Assembly: GCF_000310245.1 (NCBI RefSeq)
Contig: NC_020505.1
Span: forward strand, 1,708,001-1,772,000
Direction: 5' to 3'
Source: Candidatus Sulfuricurvum sp. RIFRC-1
GTDB lineage: Bacteria; Campylobacterota; Campylobacteria; Campylobacterales; Sulfurimonadaceae
Length of the DNA stretch: 64,000 nt
A program made the translations under genes and the position numbers. This document shows positions 1 to 8,700 of the stretch, piece by piece (position 1 is the stretch's first letter; every line of letters starts with the position of its first letter). The notes beneath the pieces are model-generated. The model was not told where the DNA came from. It worked only from the letters and a program-made list of their open reading frames with translations, and did no database searches.

Positions 1-1111
1 AACGGTAAACATTATGGGAATCTTCATGATACGCAGCAGGAGTATTGAGGTATTGGGTTAGCACTTCAATCATCCCCTCGTCACTTTGGGTGCCGAGCGG
101 ATAGTGATAGTCTCTGACATAATATTCAGGACTCATCAGCTCATTTTTTATTAATAATGTCGGTATCCCGGCCGATGCCATTTCAAAAGTCGTTGTGGAG
201 TCAAATGTCATATGAACATCACATTGCTCCATGGCTGTTTGCAAATCTCCCGTATACAGCTCGGTAAAGTCAAAACAAAATAAAGGGCTAGGATCAATAT
301 CATTCTGAAATCTCGGATGATGTTTCAGTAAAATTTTTATATTATTTGTGCGAAAAAAGTTCTGGTATTTTTTGAAAAAACCTTCGATTATGTCACGTAT
401 TTTCGTATTAAAAACGGGATCGGGATCTGCGAACTGCAACGAAAATAAAATCGTCCGTTTTCCATAATTATGGCGTAAACAGCTTGTCAGATTTTGACCA
501 AGAACAAAACAATGTTCCTGATAATATCGATCGGCTGTTGCGTGTTTTAACAGCTCCTGAAATCCTTTTCCATAGACTAAAACATTCGCTTCATTGAGTT
601 TTATCCAGGGTGCGGTCATATGATCATTGTCAACATACCCCAAATGTTCAGACATAATCAAACCATGCTGATAATCGTACAATTTTGCATCAGGATTCAA
701 CCCTCTGAAAAAACCCAGCATACTGTTGGATAAAACAATGTAGTTGCTAAAACTTATTTTTCGGAAAAATAAAGGCTTGAGGATTTTTGCAATAAACCAT
801 TCTCTGTGTTCAAAGGTGTGAAACAGTCTCAGAGGTATCAACTTCCGTAAAATCAGGATAAGAATGAGGATAGCATCAAAGGGAACAGCTTCTGCATTGC
901 GGAGAGAGCTGTTTTGAAAAAGTTCCGGCTCTTCCAGTATCAGGAAGCAAAGATTGTTTTTTTTACACAAAGCGTATAAGGGCTCGAAAAAAACATTTTT
1001 TCCACCCTCTCCCCGATTAAAATGGGCAGGATAATAAAAAATAATATCATAATGCTTTTTTTTGAGAAAAAGAAAAAAGAAAAAGGACCGAAATAAATAG
1101 ATTAATTTCAT
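1..1111 (-). CDS. surface-polysaccharide transferase-like protein, 3' end cut by window edge
   Basis: An ATG at 1111 opens a frame of 370 codons that runs off the left edge, so the C-terminus is missing. The N-terminus is rich in Phe and Lys, and the DNA there has a run of eight A residues on the coding strand. A motif YDYQHGLIM lies mid-protein, and near the visible end TTTFEMASAGIPTLL resembles the donor-binding half of GT-B-like glycosyl- or glycerol-phosphate transferases. That family link is an inference from pattern only. Its ATG overlaps the stop of the upstream acetyltransferase gene (ATGA, 1108-1111), so the two are translationally coupled at the downstream end of the glycan operon. 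The acceptor and donor cannot be read from the sequence. Confidence 0.7.
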   Translation of the reverse strand, partial: MKLIYLFRSFFFFLFLKKKHYDIIFYYPAHFNRGEGGKNVFFEPLYALCKKNNLCFLILEEPELFQNSSLRNAEAVPFDAILILILILRKLIPLRLFHTFEHREWFIAKILKPLFFRKISFSNYIVLSNSMLGFFRGLNPDAKLYDYQHGLIMSEHLGYVDNDHMTAPWIKLNEANVLVYGKGFQELLKHATADRYYQEHCFVLGQNLTSCLRHNYGKRTILFSLQFADPDPVFNTKIRDIIEGFFKKYQNFFRTNNIKILLKHHPRFQNDIDPSPLFCFDFTELYTGDLQTAMEQCDVHMTFDSTTTFEMASAGIPTLLIKNELMSPEYYVRDYHYPLGTQSDEGMIEVLTQYLNTPAAYHEDSHNVYR

Positions 1112-1650
1112 ACAGCTATGGTCTTAATAATTCTGGCTGGATTTCCTGCGGCGACAACCCCATCCGGAAGAGATTTTGTCACAATACTTCCGGCCCCGAT
1201 GACACTGTTTTTACCGATAATTACACCGGGCAAAATAATGGCATTAGCCCCTATCCAAGCCCCTTCTTTTACAAGAATATCTTTCGACGGGTAATAACCC
1301 TGCTCTATTATCGGGATAGTGGTATCATCATATTTATGATTATTGACATAAAAGTGGGCACCTGAGCCAATCATAACATTATCGCTTATGATAATTTTTG
1401 CGTATTCATCTGCAAACAACATTGTATTAGGCCGGATAATAACATTATTGCCAATTTCTATTTGAGAACAAAAAACCGCATATCCCCCTACCCGAAATTC
1501 AGCATTGTCGCCAAAATGTAAAAATTTCTTTTTACACAGTTTCTTCATTGAGGATTTGTAATGCAATAACCAGTGTGTAAACGGCATATCCGGTCCGATA
1601 CGGTCAGCATAAATACAAAATTTTATTTTATTGATTATTTCAAATATCAT
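1108..1650 (-). CDS. left-handed beta-helix (hexapeptide) O/N-acetyltransferase
   Basis: A 180-residue protein with the hexapeptide repeats of the maltose O-acetyltransferase/WcaF group (for example IIGKNSVIGAGSIV), an imidazole-providing NNHKYDD loop and the C-terminal signature GNPARIIK. Such enzymes move an acetyl group from acetyl-CoA to a sugar hydroxyl or amine in the cytoplasm. The frame stays open further upstream, but the ATG at 1650 lies five bases after the hisF stop with GAAAG in ribosome-binding position. An alternative ATG at 1677 would overlap hisF by 23 bp and has a poorly spaced site. The position at the end of the legionaminic-acid genes suggests modification of a nonulosonic acid or another glycan sugar. 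The exact acceptor is unknown. Confidence 0.8.
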   Translation of the reverse strand: MIFEIINKIKFCIYADRIGPDMPFTHWLLHYKSSMKKLCKKKFLHFGDNAEFRVGGYAVFCSQIEIGNNVIIRPNTMLFADEYAKIIISDNVMIGSGAHFYVNNHKYDDTTIPIIEQGYYPSKDILVKEGAWIGANAIILPGVIIGKNSVIGAGSIVTKSLPDGVVAAGNPARIIKTIAV

Positions 1651-1654
1651 TGCA

Positions 1655-2419
1655 CTACTTTCGTATATTTTTACCATTATTAAAGATTTTACCCCTTGCT
1701 TGCGGTAGTCCATCCCCAATAAAGTTGAACAAATTTGCCGTGGCAACCGCACTGATCCCACTCATCTCCAAACCTTCATTCAAATGTTTTTCATTACCGG
1801 CGCCACCGGCTATGATTAATGGAGTATTAATCGTATCCACAACCTCGCAGATCGTTTCAAAGTCGTATCCGAATCCGGTCCCGTCTTGATTAATGGAGTT
1901 AAGATAGATTTCGCCAACTTGTAGAGTTTCAAGATATTTGAGGTAATCGACGAGAGAGTGCTCTATCCGTTCGGTTCCATTTTTAATGTAAACTTCACAA
2001 ATGCCATTCACTTTTTTATAATCTACCGATGCAATGATACTTTGAGACCCATACTTTTTTACCAGTTCCCGAACCAGCAATTGATCTTCTACGAGAGGCG
2101 TGTTGAGTACAATTTTATCTGCACCGTTGTTAAAAAGCAGTTCAGCATCTTCGATACTTCGGATCCCCCCACCTGCCGCGATGGGGATAAAGACATCATC
2201 GACCAAGCGGTTGACAATTTGCGCGAACGTTGCTATTGATTTTTCAGTTTTTGTAGCATCTAAAACGATTAATTCATCCAGAGCAAAAGCAATTGACTGA
2301 AATTTATAATTTTTTTCGAGCCAATTAATGTCGCCGACTTTTTGCAATCTAAAATTACGGCTTTGCATAAAATGACCGTTACTGTAAATCAAGGTAAAAA
2401 TGATCCGTTTTCTTAACAT
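1655..2419 (-). CDS. hisF: HisF-like cyclase subunit of a surface-sugar amidotransferase system
   Basis: A 254-residue (beta/alpha)8 protein of the HisF family, with the phosphate-binding loops AAGGGIRS and IAGGAG and the region LNSINQDGTG. The histidine-pathway enzyme makes imidazole-glycerol phosphate from PRFAR and ammonia. Paralogues sited next to HisH and a WbpG/PseA-type amidotransferase in glycan clusters take part in forming acetamidino groups on sugars. Here it follows hisH with a one-base overlap (TAATG) and sits beside that amidotransferase, so the glycan role is much likelier than histidine synthesis. The N-terminus RKRIIFTLIY differs from housekeeping HisF proteins, which supports a specialised paralogue. 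Confidence 0.85.
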   Translation of the reverse strand: MLRKRIIFTLIYSNGHFMQSRNFRLQKVGDINWLEKNYKFQSIAFALDELIVLDATKTEKSIATFAQIVNRLVDDVFIPIAAGGGIRSIEDAELLFNNGADKIVLNTPLVEDQLLVRELVKKYGSQSIIASVDYKKVNGICEVYIKNGTERIEHSLVDYLKYLETLQVGEIYLNSINQDGTGFGYDFETICEVVDTINTPLIIAGGAGNEKHLNEGLEMSGISAVATANLFNFIGDGLPQARGKIFNNGKNIRK

Positions 2420-3030
2420 TAAAACCTCTCGATGAAGTTTTGCAATAACTTCAAACCGTTATTTTGGCTTAATTCAGGGTGGAATTGGACACCGGCAATA
2501 TTGTTTTGTTCATAACTGGCGATAAATTCACCATCATAATCACACATACACTGATTGATTTGTTGTGCACTTAAAGCTTTATAACTGTGCGTAAAATAAA
2601 AATCAATCTCACCTTCCATCTCATGGTAAAGATTAAGAGCCGGATTGACACGTACTTGATTAAAACCGACATGCGGAATTCTGACTGAATGCTGTTCGAA
2701 TCGGGTTACCTCTGCATCAATAAAACCAAGTCCTGCCGTAAATGCTTCTTCAGTGCTCGATCGGGTCATTAATTGCATCCCTAAACATATCCCCAGAATA
2801 GGTTTTTGCCGGTTGATTACCAACTCATGCAAAGATTGATCCAACCCTATTCTTTTGATCGTCTCCATAGCTTGCTTGAACGAACCTACTCCGGGTAATA
2901 TGAGTTTATCAGCTGTATCTAAAACGTCATATTGATTGGAAAGAGTTATATTTGTGACTCCGATGTATTTCAAAGCACTCACTACCGATTTTATATTCCC
3001 CATTCCGTAATCAATAATAGCTACATTCAT
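2419..3030 (-). CDS. hisH: HisH-like glutamine amidotransferase subunit
   Basis: A 203-residue class I glutamine amidotransferase. The nucleophile Cys lies in LGICLGMQLM, and the His-x-Glu of the triad in VQFHPELS near the C-terminus. The oxyanion-loop region LPGVGSF is present. It hydrolyses glutamine and channels ammonia to its HisF-like partner, encoded immediately downstream. Overlap with the upstream amidotransferase gene (3027-3030, ATGA) couples translation of the set. In Pseudomonas and Campylobacter glycan clusters the same hisH-hisF-wbpG/pseA trio introduces amidino groups on sugars. That function is inferred from context. Confidence 0.87.
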   Translation of the reverse strand: MNVAIIDYGMGNIKSVVSALKYIGVTNITLSNQYDVLDTADKLILPGVGSFKQAMETIKRIGLDQSLHELVINRQKPILGICLGMQLMTRSSTEEAFTAGLGFIDAEVTRFEQHSVRIPHVGFNQVRVNPALNLYHEMEGEIDFYFTHSYKALSAQQINQCMCDYDGEFIASYEQNNIAGVQFHPELSQNNGLKLLQNFIERF

Positions 3031-4172
3031 ACAGTAAACTCTGTCCCTGCTTCAAATTTAGGTTGCCAAATTCCATCGATTTTTTCAAAAAGATCCTGAT
3101 TCGCATATTTATCCAATACGGCATCAAATTCTTCTTTCGTCATTTGATAGTATTCTAAATACGTATCAATAAGTTCATAAGGGTAAGCATTATCATACAT
3201 ACGGACCAAATTTAGTGCCTGATCCCGTGTCATAGCACCTCTTCTAATCTCGATACCGGCATCTTGCGTAGCTCGTCCAAACCCAAATTTTAAATACATA
3301 AGATAAGCATGAAGTGCATATAACGCTTGATCATTTTGGGCAAAGTTTGTAAAAGTATCCAGATTACCCTCTTCTTTTTCAATCAAACCGCAATGTTCTT
3401 TTGCAACAATATAGTTTCGATACGAATCCCATGCTTCAAAGTAGGACCAATGGGTAAAAGATAATCCCACTTCTGAAATCTCATCATCTGAAGGAAAAGT
3501 GAAAAATGAGAGATCGGACTCACTAATGTCACCATCTTGTTTGATTCGCTCAAATACTTTTTCATGCCCACCTTCTAGATAGACCCTTTTCATATATTCG
3601 ATATTATACAGTGCTTTATTTTTACTCTCTGTCGATCCGCCGTACTCCGTCTCACCATCTTCACCATAAAAAATAAGGGGGATTTTAAAGTTTGCCGCTG
3701 TTTTAATGACTGCTGTCATGATTGCAATCAACCAGCCATAATAAGGAAACCCTTTTTCGATAAATCCATATTTATTTAATCGATCCAAAACTATTGGATT
3801 AGTCGATATATGAATATGATTGTATCCGGAATGGATAAAATTATAAAGATTAGTATCCCCTATTTCCAGTGCTAACGCAGGTCTCACCGTAATTGCCAAT
3901 GGATTCATTTTGTATTTATGCTTTAAAGTATGAGCAACATAGGACCCGTCTTTACCTCCGCTTACGGGGACGATACAATCAAAATTGCCATTGTTTGAAC
4001 GGTATTTATCCAGCAATTCAACCAGCTCTTTTTCTCTTGGAGCCCAATCCATCACTTTTTTCTCTTCCATCCATTGGCATGCGTTACACCAGCCTCTTTC
4101 ATCAAAATCGATCCGAGGTCTTGTCGACATATTTAAACAATTTTTGCACCAAAAAATCTTTTTTTTAACCAT
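3027..4172 (-). CDS. N-acetyl sugar amidotransferase (WbpG/PseA/LegA family)
   Basis: A 381-residue protein with an N-terminal zinc-ribbon-like pair of Cys motifs (CKNC, CNAC, residues about 9-32) and a PP-loop ATP-pyrophosphatase signature PVSGGKDGS at about residue 69. The family converts an acetamido group to an acetamidino group on nonulosonic acids or other sugars, using ammonia supplied by HisH/HisF. In this operon the likely substrate is a legionaminic-acid intermediate or its CMP form, as for the acetamidino derivative described in Campylobacter. Activity on another sugar is possible. Nine bases separate it from ptmA upstream. Confidence 0.85.
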   Translation of the reverse strand: MVKKKIFWCKNCLNMSTRPRIDFDERGWCNACQWMEEKKVMDWAPREKELVELLDKYRSNNGNFDCIVPVSGGKDGSYVAHTLKHKYKMNPLAITVRPALALEIGDTNLYNFIHSGYNHIHISTNPIVLDRLNKYGFIEKGFPYYGWLIAIMTAVIKTAANFKIPLIFYGEDGETEYGGSTESKNKALYNIEYMKRVYLEGGHEKVFERIKQDGDISESDLSFFTFPSDDEISEVGLSFTHWSYFEAWDSYRNYIVAKEHCGLIEKEEGNLDTFTNFAQNDQALYALHAYLMYLKFGFGRATQDAGIEIRRGAMTRDQALNLVRMYDNAYPYELIDTYLEYYQMTKEEFDAVLDKYANQDLFEKIDGIWQPKFEAGTEFTV

Positions 4173-4181
4173 TTTATCTCC

Positions 4182-4952
4182 TTATATACTAAACCCATCA
4201 TCTATGATGATATTTTGTCCGTTGACATATTGGCTCATATCGCTCAGCAAATAAACCAAAGTGCCTTTGAGGTCGCTTTTATCCAGCATCCCTTTATTAA
4301 GGCACTGCTTTTTGTAACTTTCTAAAAAAAGTTCAGGTTGATGATCAAAAATCCCCCCCGGACTAAGAGCATTAACCCGAATATTCATCCCTTTAAAATA
4401 TTTTGCCATATATTGTGTTAAACGAAGCAATCCGGATTTGATCGCGGCATACTCTACCGGCATTGTCATAGGGGTATCTGCGTAAATCTCAAATTTTGGA
4501 GCTATAACACCATAGATAGAGGAAATATTTACAATATTGCCATATCCTTGCGTATGAAAATACTGTGCAAATTGCTGGGAAGCTAAAAAGTATCCTCCGA
4601 GATTCAGACTCACATTTTCCGCAAAATCAGCATACTCAACATCAAAAAAATGTTTCCCATAATTTTTATTACGGGGATAGGCATTATTGACCAGAGCGTC
4701 AATTTTCCCATATTTTTGATCCAAATATGCGATTACTTGCAGTAAAGACTCTTTAGATGTGATATCCAACTTTACAAAATCGATATTTTGCGTCTCTAAC
4801 TCTTTCGACAAAAGATTTTTTACCGTATTGCCTGTTTCCTCATGGATATCTGCAATAACAGCGATACCGTTCTGTTCAACGACGGCACTGACGAACTCTT
4901 TACCGATCAACCCTGCTCCGCCGGTGATAACGACTACTTTGTTTTTAAGCAT
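4182..4952 (-). CDS. ptmA: PtmA-like short-chain dehydrogenase/reductase
   Basis: A 256-residue classical SDR. It has the glycine-rich NAD(P) loop ITGGAGLIGKEF near residue 10, NNAYPRN in place of the NNAG motif, a catalytic Ser in ISSIYG and the Tyr-x3-Lys in EYAAIK. The C-terminal DDGFSI is typical of the family. Its place between the amidotransferase gene and the CMP-sugar synthetase matches PtmA of Campylobacter legionaminic-acid clusters, where it is thought to act early in supplying the amino-sugar precursor. The precise reaction is not established by sequence. The codons for Ser-Pro-Gly-Gly include a run of seven G (4353-4359 on the plus strand), a possible slippage site. Confidence 0.8.
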   Translation of the reverse strand: MLKNKVVVITGGAGLIGKEFVSAVVEQNGIAVIADIHEETGNTVKNLLSKELETQNIDFVKLDITSKESLLQVIAYLDQKYGKIDALVNNAYPRNKNYGKHFFDVEYADFAENVSLNLGGYFLASQQFAQYFHTQGYGNIVNISSIYGVIAPKFEIYADTPMTMPVEYAAIKSGLLRLTQYMAKYFKGMNIRVNALSPGGIFDHQPELFLESYKKQCLNKGMLDKSDLKGTLVYLLSDMSQYVNGQNIIIDDGFSI

Positions 4953-5646
4953 TTTGTTTCCTCATCAAAAACTCTACAAATTCAAAATCAAGTTCTGTAT
5001 CGATATCAATGGAGCGTTCTTCCGGCATTACATAAAGACCTGTTTTTTCGAGAAAAAGGGTACTTTCATCCAAAAGGGTATTACGCTTCCAAATATAAAT
5101 CGATGCATTCATATCATAGCTTTTGGGGGCATCCTGTCTTCGTACGATCCCGCTCTCCAATTTTTTGGACAATGCTACTTTACCCGCACCATCCACTTCG
5201 ACCAAATTAAAATAGGGGCTTCGGCGTGAGGGCATCGCGGTAATCAGGTTGTCATTGTCATCTTTTAAAAACTGCTGATACGAGTCAATAATATCCTGAA
5301 CATTTCGCAGCGGTGCCGTGGCATCCAAATCGATCAGATAATCAAAGGTTGTTTGATAATGGGCTTCGGATCGGAGAAAGGCATCTTTGATAACGTCCAA
5401 TTTTCCGGCGGTATCGGATGCCATCTCTTCGGAACGTTTGAAAAATACCTCTGCCCCATATTCCTGTGCAACCGTCGCAATCAGATCCGAATCGGTACTG
5501 ATGACGATGTGTTCAAACAAACCGGACTCTTTTGCCTGCTCGATAGTATAAGCAATCAAAGGTTTCCCGTGAAGCAGTCTGACATTCTTGTTTTTGACCC
5601 CTTTTGAGCCGCCCCGAGCACAAATCGTGCACAATACTTTAACCAT
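4945..5646 (-). CDS. ptmB: CMP-legionaminic acid synthetase (PtmB/LegF)
   Basis: A 233-residue cytidylyltransferase of the NeuA/KdsB type. The N-terminal motif CTICARGGSKGVKNKN binds CTP, and DLDATAPLRNVQDI carries the metal-binding acidic residues. It activates the 9-carbon acid made by LegI to CMP-legionaminate, the donor for flagellin or surface glycosylation. It overlaps ptmA by 8 bp and ptmF by 8 bp. Specificity for legionaminate over neuraminate or pseudaminate is inferred from the neighbouring ptmE/legB/C/H/G/I set. A CMP-Kdo or CMP-Neu5Ac enzyme would not be expected in that company. Confidence 0.87.
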   Translation of the reverse strand: MVKVLCTICARGGSKGVKNKNVRLLHGKPLIAYTIEQAKESGLFEHIVISTDSDLIATVAQEYGAEVFFKRSEEMASDTAGKLDVIKDAFLRSEAHYQTTFDYLIDLDATAPLRNVQDIIDSYQQFLKDDNDNLITAMPSRRSPYFNLVEVDGAGKVALSKKLESGIVRRQDAPKSYDMNASIYIWKRNTLLDESTLFLEKTGLYVMPEERSIDIDTELDFEFVEFLMRKQNA

Positions 5647-6550
5647 TATTTTGTTCCTGAATCATAGATATCGTTTTCATCACGGATAAGCCCTCTTCCA
5701 GCGTACACAAATTTTCTTTTTCCCCTAAAGCCGAAAGGTGCATTTTCCGGAAAAGATCATTTCGATCAAAACTTTCGATTTCAACCGTTTCGACACCACC
5801 TTCTTTTGTACCGACCTGCAATGTATTTTTGATTAAATCTGCTTGTATGGTTTTTTCATTTGTATGAACAGTTATTTCTCGCATTGAAATTTTACTAATA
5901 TAATCCATAGAGATGCTAAAAGCTGCATTTTTATCCGTTTTCCCAACTGCCATAACTATATCATCCGAATCAATTTCCAAATCTGATATTTTTGACTGAA
6001 TGGAGGAAATGGTATTCACCGTTCCAAAGAGCCATTGCGTATAATCGATTTCATGGCTCAAGTCCAGCAATACCCCTCCTCCTTGCTCTTTTGAAGCACT
6101 GTAACTTTTTCTATAGTCAATTCCGGGTCTCCAAGATGGCAGATAAGAACCGCATTTTATTTGCGCAAATAAAAGTTCTTCTCCTTTCAAAAGAACACGT
6201 ATTTTTTGAAGAAGAAGATGAAATCGCAAAACATAGCCTACATACACAGAGTTGTTTTTAACTTCAATATTCCGATACGTATCAAAGAGCGGTTTTTCGC
6301 ACAAAATAATTTTATTTTTTGTATTTTTTTCCAAATAGTCGATTTGATCAAAATGTTTGTACGTCTCTGATGCAATGACTATGTAGTCGTAACTCTCCAA
6401 ATTTTCGACTTGATCAATCGTCTTATACGTTGTCAGTTCTGAAAGTGTCTGAGCGGTTACTATATCAATTTGTGTGACCCGATCAATCTCACTGAGTACT
6501 TCATAATGGCGCTTACCGATCGATCCGTATCCGATTAACAATACTTTCAA
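5639..6550 (-). CDS. ptmF: PtmF-like Gfo/Idh/MocA-family oxidoreductase
   Basis: A 303-residue protein with an N-terminal Rossmann fold (KVLLIGYGSIGKRH), the family's CEKPL motif at about residue 90, and the C-terminal alpha/beta domain including GGGVLLDLSHEID, where the His is in the usual catalytic area. Members oxidise or reduce sugars with NAD(P). In Campylobacter legionaminic-acid loci PtmF is placed with PtmA in an early amino-sugar step. The exact substrate is not settled by sequence. It overlaps ptmB by 8 bp and ptmE by 4 bp. Confidence 0.8.
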   Translation of the reverse strand: MKVLLIGYGSIGKRHYEVLSEIDRVTQIDIVTAQTLSELTTYKTIDQVENLESYDYIVIASETYKHFDQIDYLEKNTKNKIILCEKPLFDTYRNIEVKNNSVYVGYVLRFHLLLQKIRVLLKGEELLFAQIKCGSYLPSWRPGIDYRKSYSASKEQGGGVLLDLSHEIDYTQWLFGTVNTISSIQSKISDLEIDSDDIVMAVGKTDKNAAFSISMDYISKISMREITVHTNEKTIQADLIKNTLQVGTKEGGVETVEIESFDRNDLFRKMHLSALGEKENLCTLEEGLSVMKTISMIQEQNNG

Positions 6551-7596
6551 CTAAATACTCCGCTATACTCGCTATTTGCCCGTTCATACTCTTCCATCCG
6601 TCCGATGTCGAGCCAATACTCACGGATCGGAAAAGAGATCGTTCTTTTATCATTTTTAATCAGTACCTCAAACAAGGTCGGCATATCGTAAAATTCGTTT
6701 TGTGGAATCATACTGAGTGTTTCGGGGCTGAGCATATAAATTCCGGCACTGACAAAAAACTTGTGAATAGGCTTTTCCTGGATCGAAAGGATACGGCTCC
6801 CTTCGATATTGACAACGCCATAAGGAACCTGAAAATCATACTCACGCACACCCATTGTAGCCATAGAATTTTGAGAAATATGGTAATCCAAAAGATGTTC
6901 AAAGTTGACATTGGTAAGCAGATCCCCGTTCATCACAAAAATGGGCTCAGAGGGAACGGAACGGAGCAAACTCAGTGCTCCTGCCGTCCCCATCCGCTGC
7001 TCTTCTAAAATATACTCGATATTGATGCCAAATGCACTTCCGTCTCCGAAATAGTCCTGAATAATATGTGATTTATAGTTTACACACATCACGATATTTA
7101 CAAATCCATACTCTGCGAATTTTTCGACAATGGTCTGCAGGATCGGTTTGTTGCCCACTTTTAGCATCGGTTTGGGGGTATTTTCCGTAAGAGGATAAAG
7201 TCTCGTGCCCAATCCGCCCACCATCAGGACTACTTTATTCGATTTAACACGAGGCCTGATCAGTTCCTCGATCTCTTTGATACCGATTACCCGATATTCA
7301 TCATCCACGATCGGTATCTGATGGAGTTTTTTTCCCAATGCTTTTTTAAAAATATCTTCTTTGGTATCGCTCAGCGTCGCAATGGTGGGTGTCTTAAAAA
7401 TGATACTTTCGATGCAATCATCTAAGGTGAGATTGTTTAACAATCCTCTGCGAATATCACCATCGGTAAGTGTACCGACCAATCTGTCGTTCTCATCGAC
7501 GACGATAGCGATCTGCATCGCTCCGGTATCGATGATTTTAAGGGCTTCACGTATGGTTGATAGGGAGGTTATTTTGATGTTGTCTACTGATTTCAT
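6547..7596 (-). CDS. ptmE: PtmE glucosamine-1-phosphate guanylyltransferase with CBS domains
   Basis: A 349-residue two-part protein. Residues about 1-115 form a CBS-domain pair (VGTLTDGDIRRGLL, HQIPIVDDEYRVIG). The rest is a sugar-phosphate nucleotidyltransferase with GGLGTRLYPLTENTPKPM at about residue 127 and MNGDLL as the metal-binding Asp region. This arrangement is that of PtmE, which makes GDP-glucosamine and so commits material to the GDP-linked legionaminic-acid route. The CBS pair is probably regulatory. Its ATG overlaps the stop codon of a decayed legG 3' fragment, which shows that legG once abutted this gene directly. Confidence 0.87.
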   Translation of the reverse strand: MKSVDNIKITSLSTIREALKIIDTGAMQIAIVVDENDRLVGTLTDGDIRRGLLNNLTLDDCIESIIFKTPTIATLSDTKEDIFKKALGKKLHQIPIVDDEYRVIGIKEIEELIRPRVKSNKVVLMVGGLGTRLYPLTENTPKPMLKVGNKPILQTIVEKFAEYGFVNIVMCVNYKSHIIQDYFGDGSAFGINIEYILEEQRMGTAGALSLLRSVPSEPIFVMNGDLLTNVNFEHLLDYHISQNSMATMGVREYDFQVPYGVVNIEGSRILSIQEKPIHKFFVSAGIYMLSPETLSMIPQNEFYDMPTLFEVLIKNDKRTISFPIREYWLDIGRMEEYERANSEYSGVFS

Positions 7597-7699
7597 AAGA
7601 CATTTCCTAAATCATAAAATGATTTTTTTAAGATATTTGACAAATCGATACTTTTTAAGACTCTTTTGAAATTCATCGGAATACAATTTTTCAAATGCT
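7595..7699 (-). pseudogene. decayed second copy of the legG 3' end
   Basis: Between the YhcG-like gene and ptmE the minus strand reads AFEKLYSDEFQ, then in another frame VLKSIDLSNILKKSF and YDLGNVL up to a TGA that overlaps the ptmE ATG. The intact legG, about 1.1 kb upstream, ends with closely matching segments (AFEKLYSQEFQ, VLKKIDLNNILKKSF). About 20 codons between the two segments are missing here, and the reading frame is broken. It is a diverged relic of the legG tail, left when the sORF/YhcG cassette, or the whole intact legG plus cassette, was inserted. Confidence 0.85.
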
Positions 7700-8700
7700 T
7701 CATAGCTCTAATAACCTATTTAATGCATTTTCAAGTTGTTGTTTATCCGGAAGATAAAGCTGATATTTTGCGAGGAGTATTTTATTTGCAATGCTATCTG
7801 TTGCATATTCTACCAAAATATGATTTTTATATGCCCCCAAAATAATGTCCACTGGCTCATTATCACCCTCTGTTGCTTCCTTTTTTTTGAAATAGTTGAG
7901 ATACAGATTCATTTGCCCTACATCTTGATGGTCTATTTCACCTCGTTTTAAATCAATCAGCACAAAACATTTTAAGATTCGATGGTAAAAAAGCAAATCA
8001 ACCCTAAAATGTTTTCCACCGATACTCATACGATATTGTCTGCCAATAAATGCACAGCCTTTCCCAAGTTCAAGTAAAAATTGTTGAAGATTTGAGATGA
8101 GTCGCTCTTCCAAATCACTTTCAAGGTATTGGTATTGTTTAAAAACTCTAACACAAAAGGGTCTTTTATCAAATCTTCGGGCTGTTCTATTTCATGACCC
8201 TCACTAGCTAATCTTAGCACACCTTCTTTATCAGTACTTAGTGCCAAACGGTGAAATAACATACTTTTCATTTGTCGTTTTAACTCTCGCACACTCCATT
8301 TCTCTTTTTCAGTTTGCTTGGCATAAAAGCCGATTTCAAGATCCGAATCTGCTTTTAATATCTCATAATAATGACTCCACGTCAATTTGTGGGACAGTGT
8401 CCCACTTATTTGAAATGTCAAATAAAGCTTTCTCATATAAAGTAAATTTGACCGACCAAAACCTTTTCCATAAGCCGTAGTCAAATCTTTTGAGAGCTTC
8501 TCAAAAAGTGCCGTGCCGTACTCGGCTTTCTCATTTCCATTTTGCTCAAATTCTACAATATATCTACCTATTTCCCAGTATGTTTGCACCAAAATAGTAT
8601 TGACATTTTGAACCGCTTTTTGTCTACCCAGAACAAGCAAATCACCTATTTGATCGATAAGTTCTGTATAGTTTTTTTCTACAGCTATTTCCATGCTCAC
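7700..8700 (-). pseudogene. YhcG/DUF1016-family PD-(D/E)XK nuclease, split by a -1 frameshift
   Basis: The first frame (GTG at 8700) gives the DUF1016 N-terminal helical domain with WSHYYEILKADSD-type sequence. The second frame (to 7700) gives the C-terminal nuclease domain, LEERLISNLQQFLLELGKG, with FRVDLLFYHR and VLIDLKRGEI carrying the Asp and Asp-x-Lys metal-binding residues. Together they make one normal-length YhcG of roughly 330 residues. The break lies at 8137-8143, where the coding strand has TTTAAAC. One extra A there, or a -1 ribosomal slip, restores a continuous protein. YhcG proteins are putative nucleases of the accessory genome. The gene is probably inactive unless slippage occurs. 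It starts on GTG overlapping the stop of the 46-codon ORF. Confidence 0.85.
8137..8143 (-). other. slippery heptamer T TTA AAC at the YhcG frame break
   Basis: In the upstream frame the codons read TTT TTA AAC AAT. The heptamer T TTA AAC has the X XXY YYZ pattern, and a slip of one base back makes the next codon CAA, continuing in frame into the nuclease domain. No strong downstream hairpin or internal Shine-Dalgarno sequence is evident, so simple loss of one A from a homopolymer is at least as likely as programmed frameshifting. Confidence 0.6.

Noticed and set aside
1042-1080. T8/A-rich tract near the start of the left-edge transferase gene as a phase-variation site
   Set aside because: The frame is open through it, the region is generally A+T-rich, and A/T runs of eight are common by chance here.
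4759-5229. 156-codon plus-strand frame opposite ptmA/ptmB
   Set aside because: It lies antisense to two well-supported genes, has no coding character and no ribosome-binding site.
7700-8700. Two separate genes instead of one broken YhcG gene
   Set aside because: The two products are contiguous parts of one family and join at one base; the C-terminal part has no ribosome-binding site of its own.
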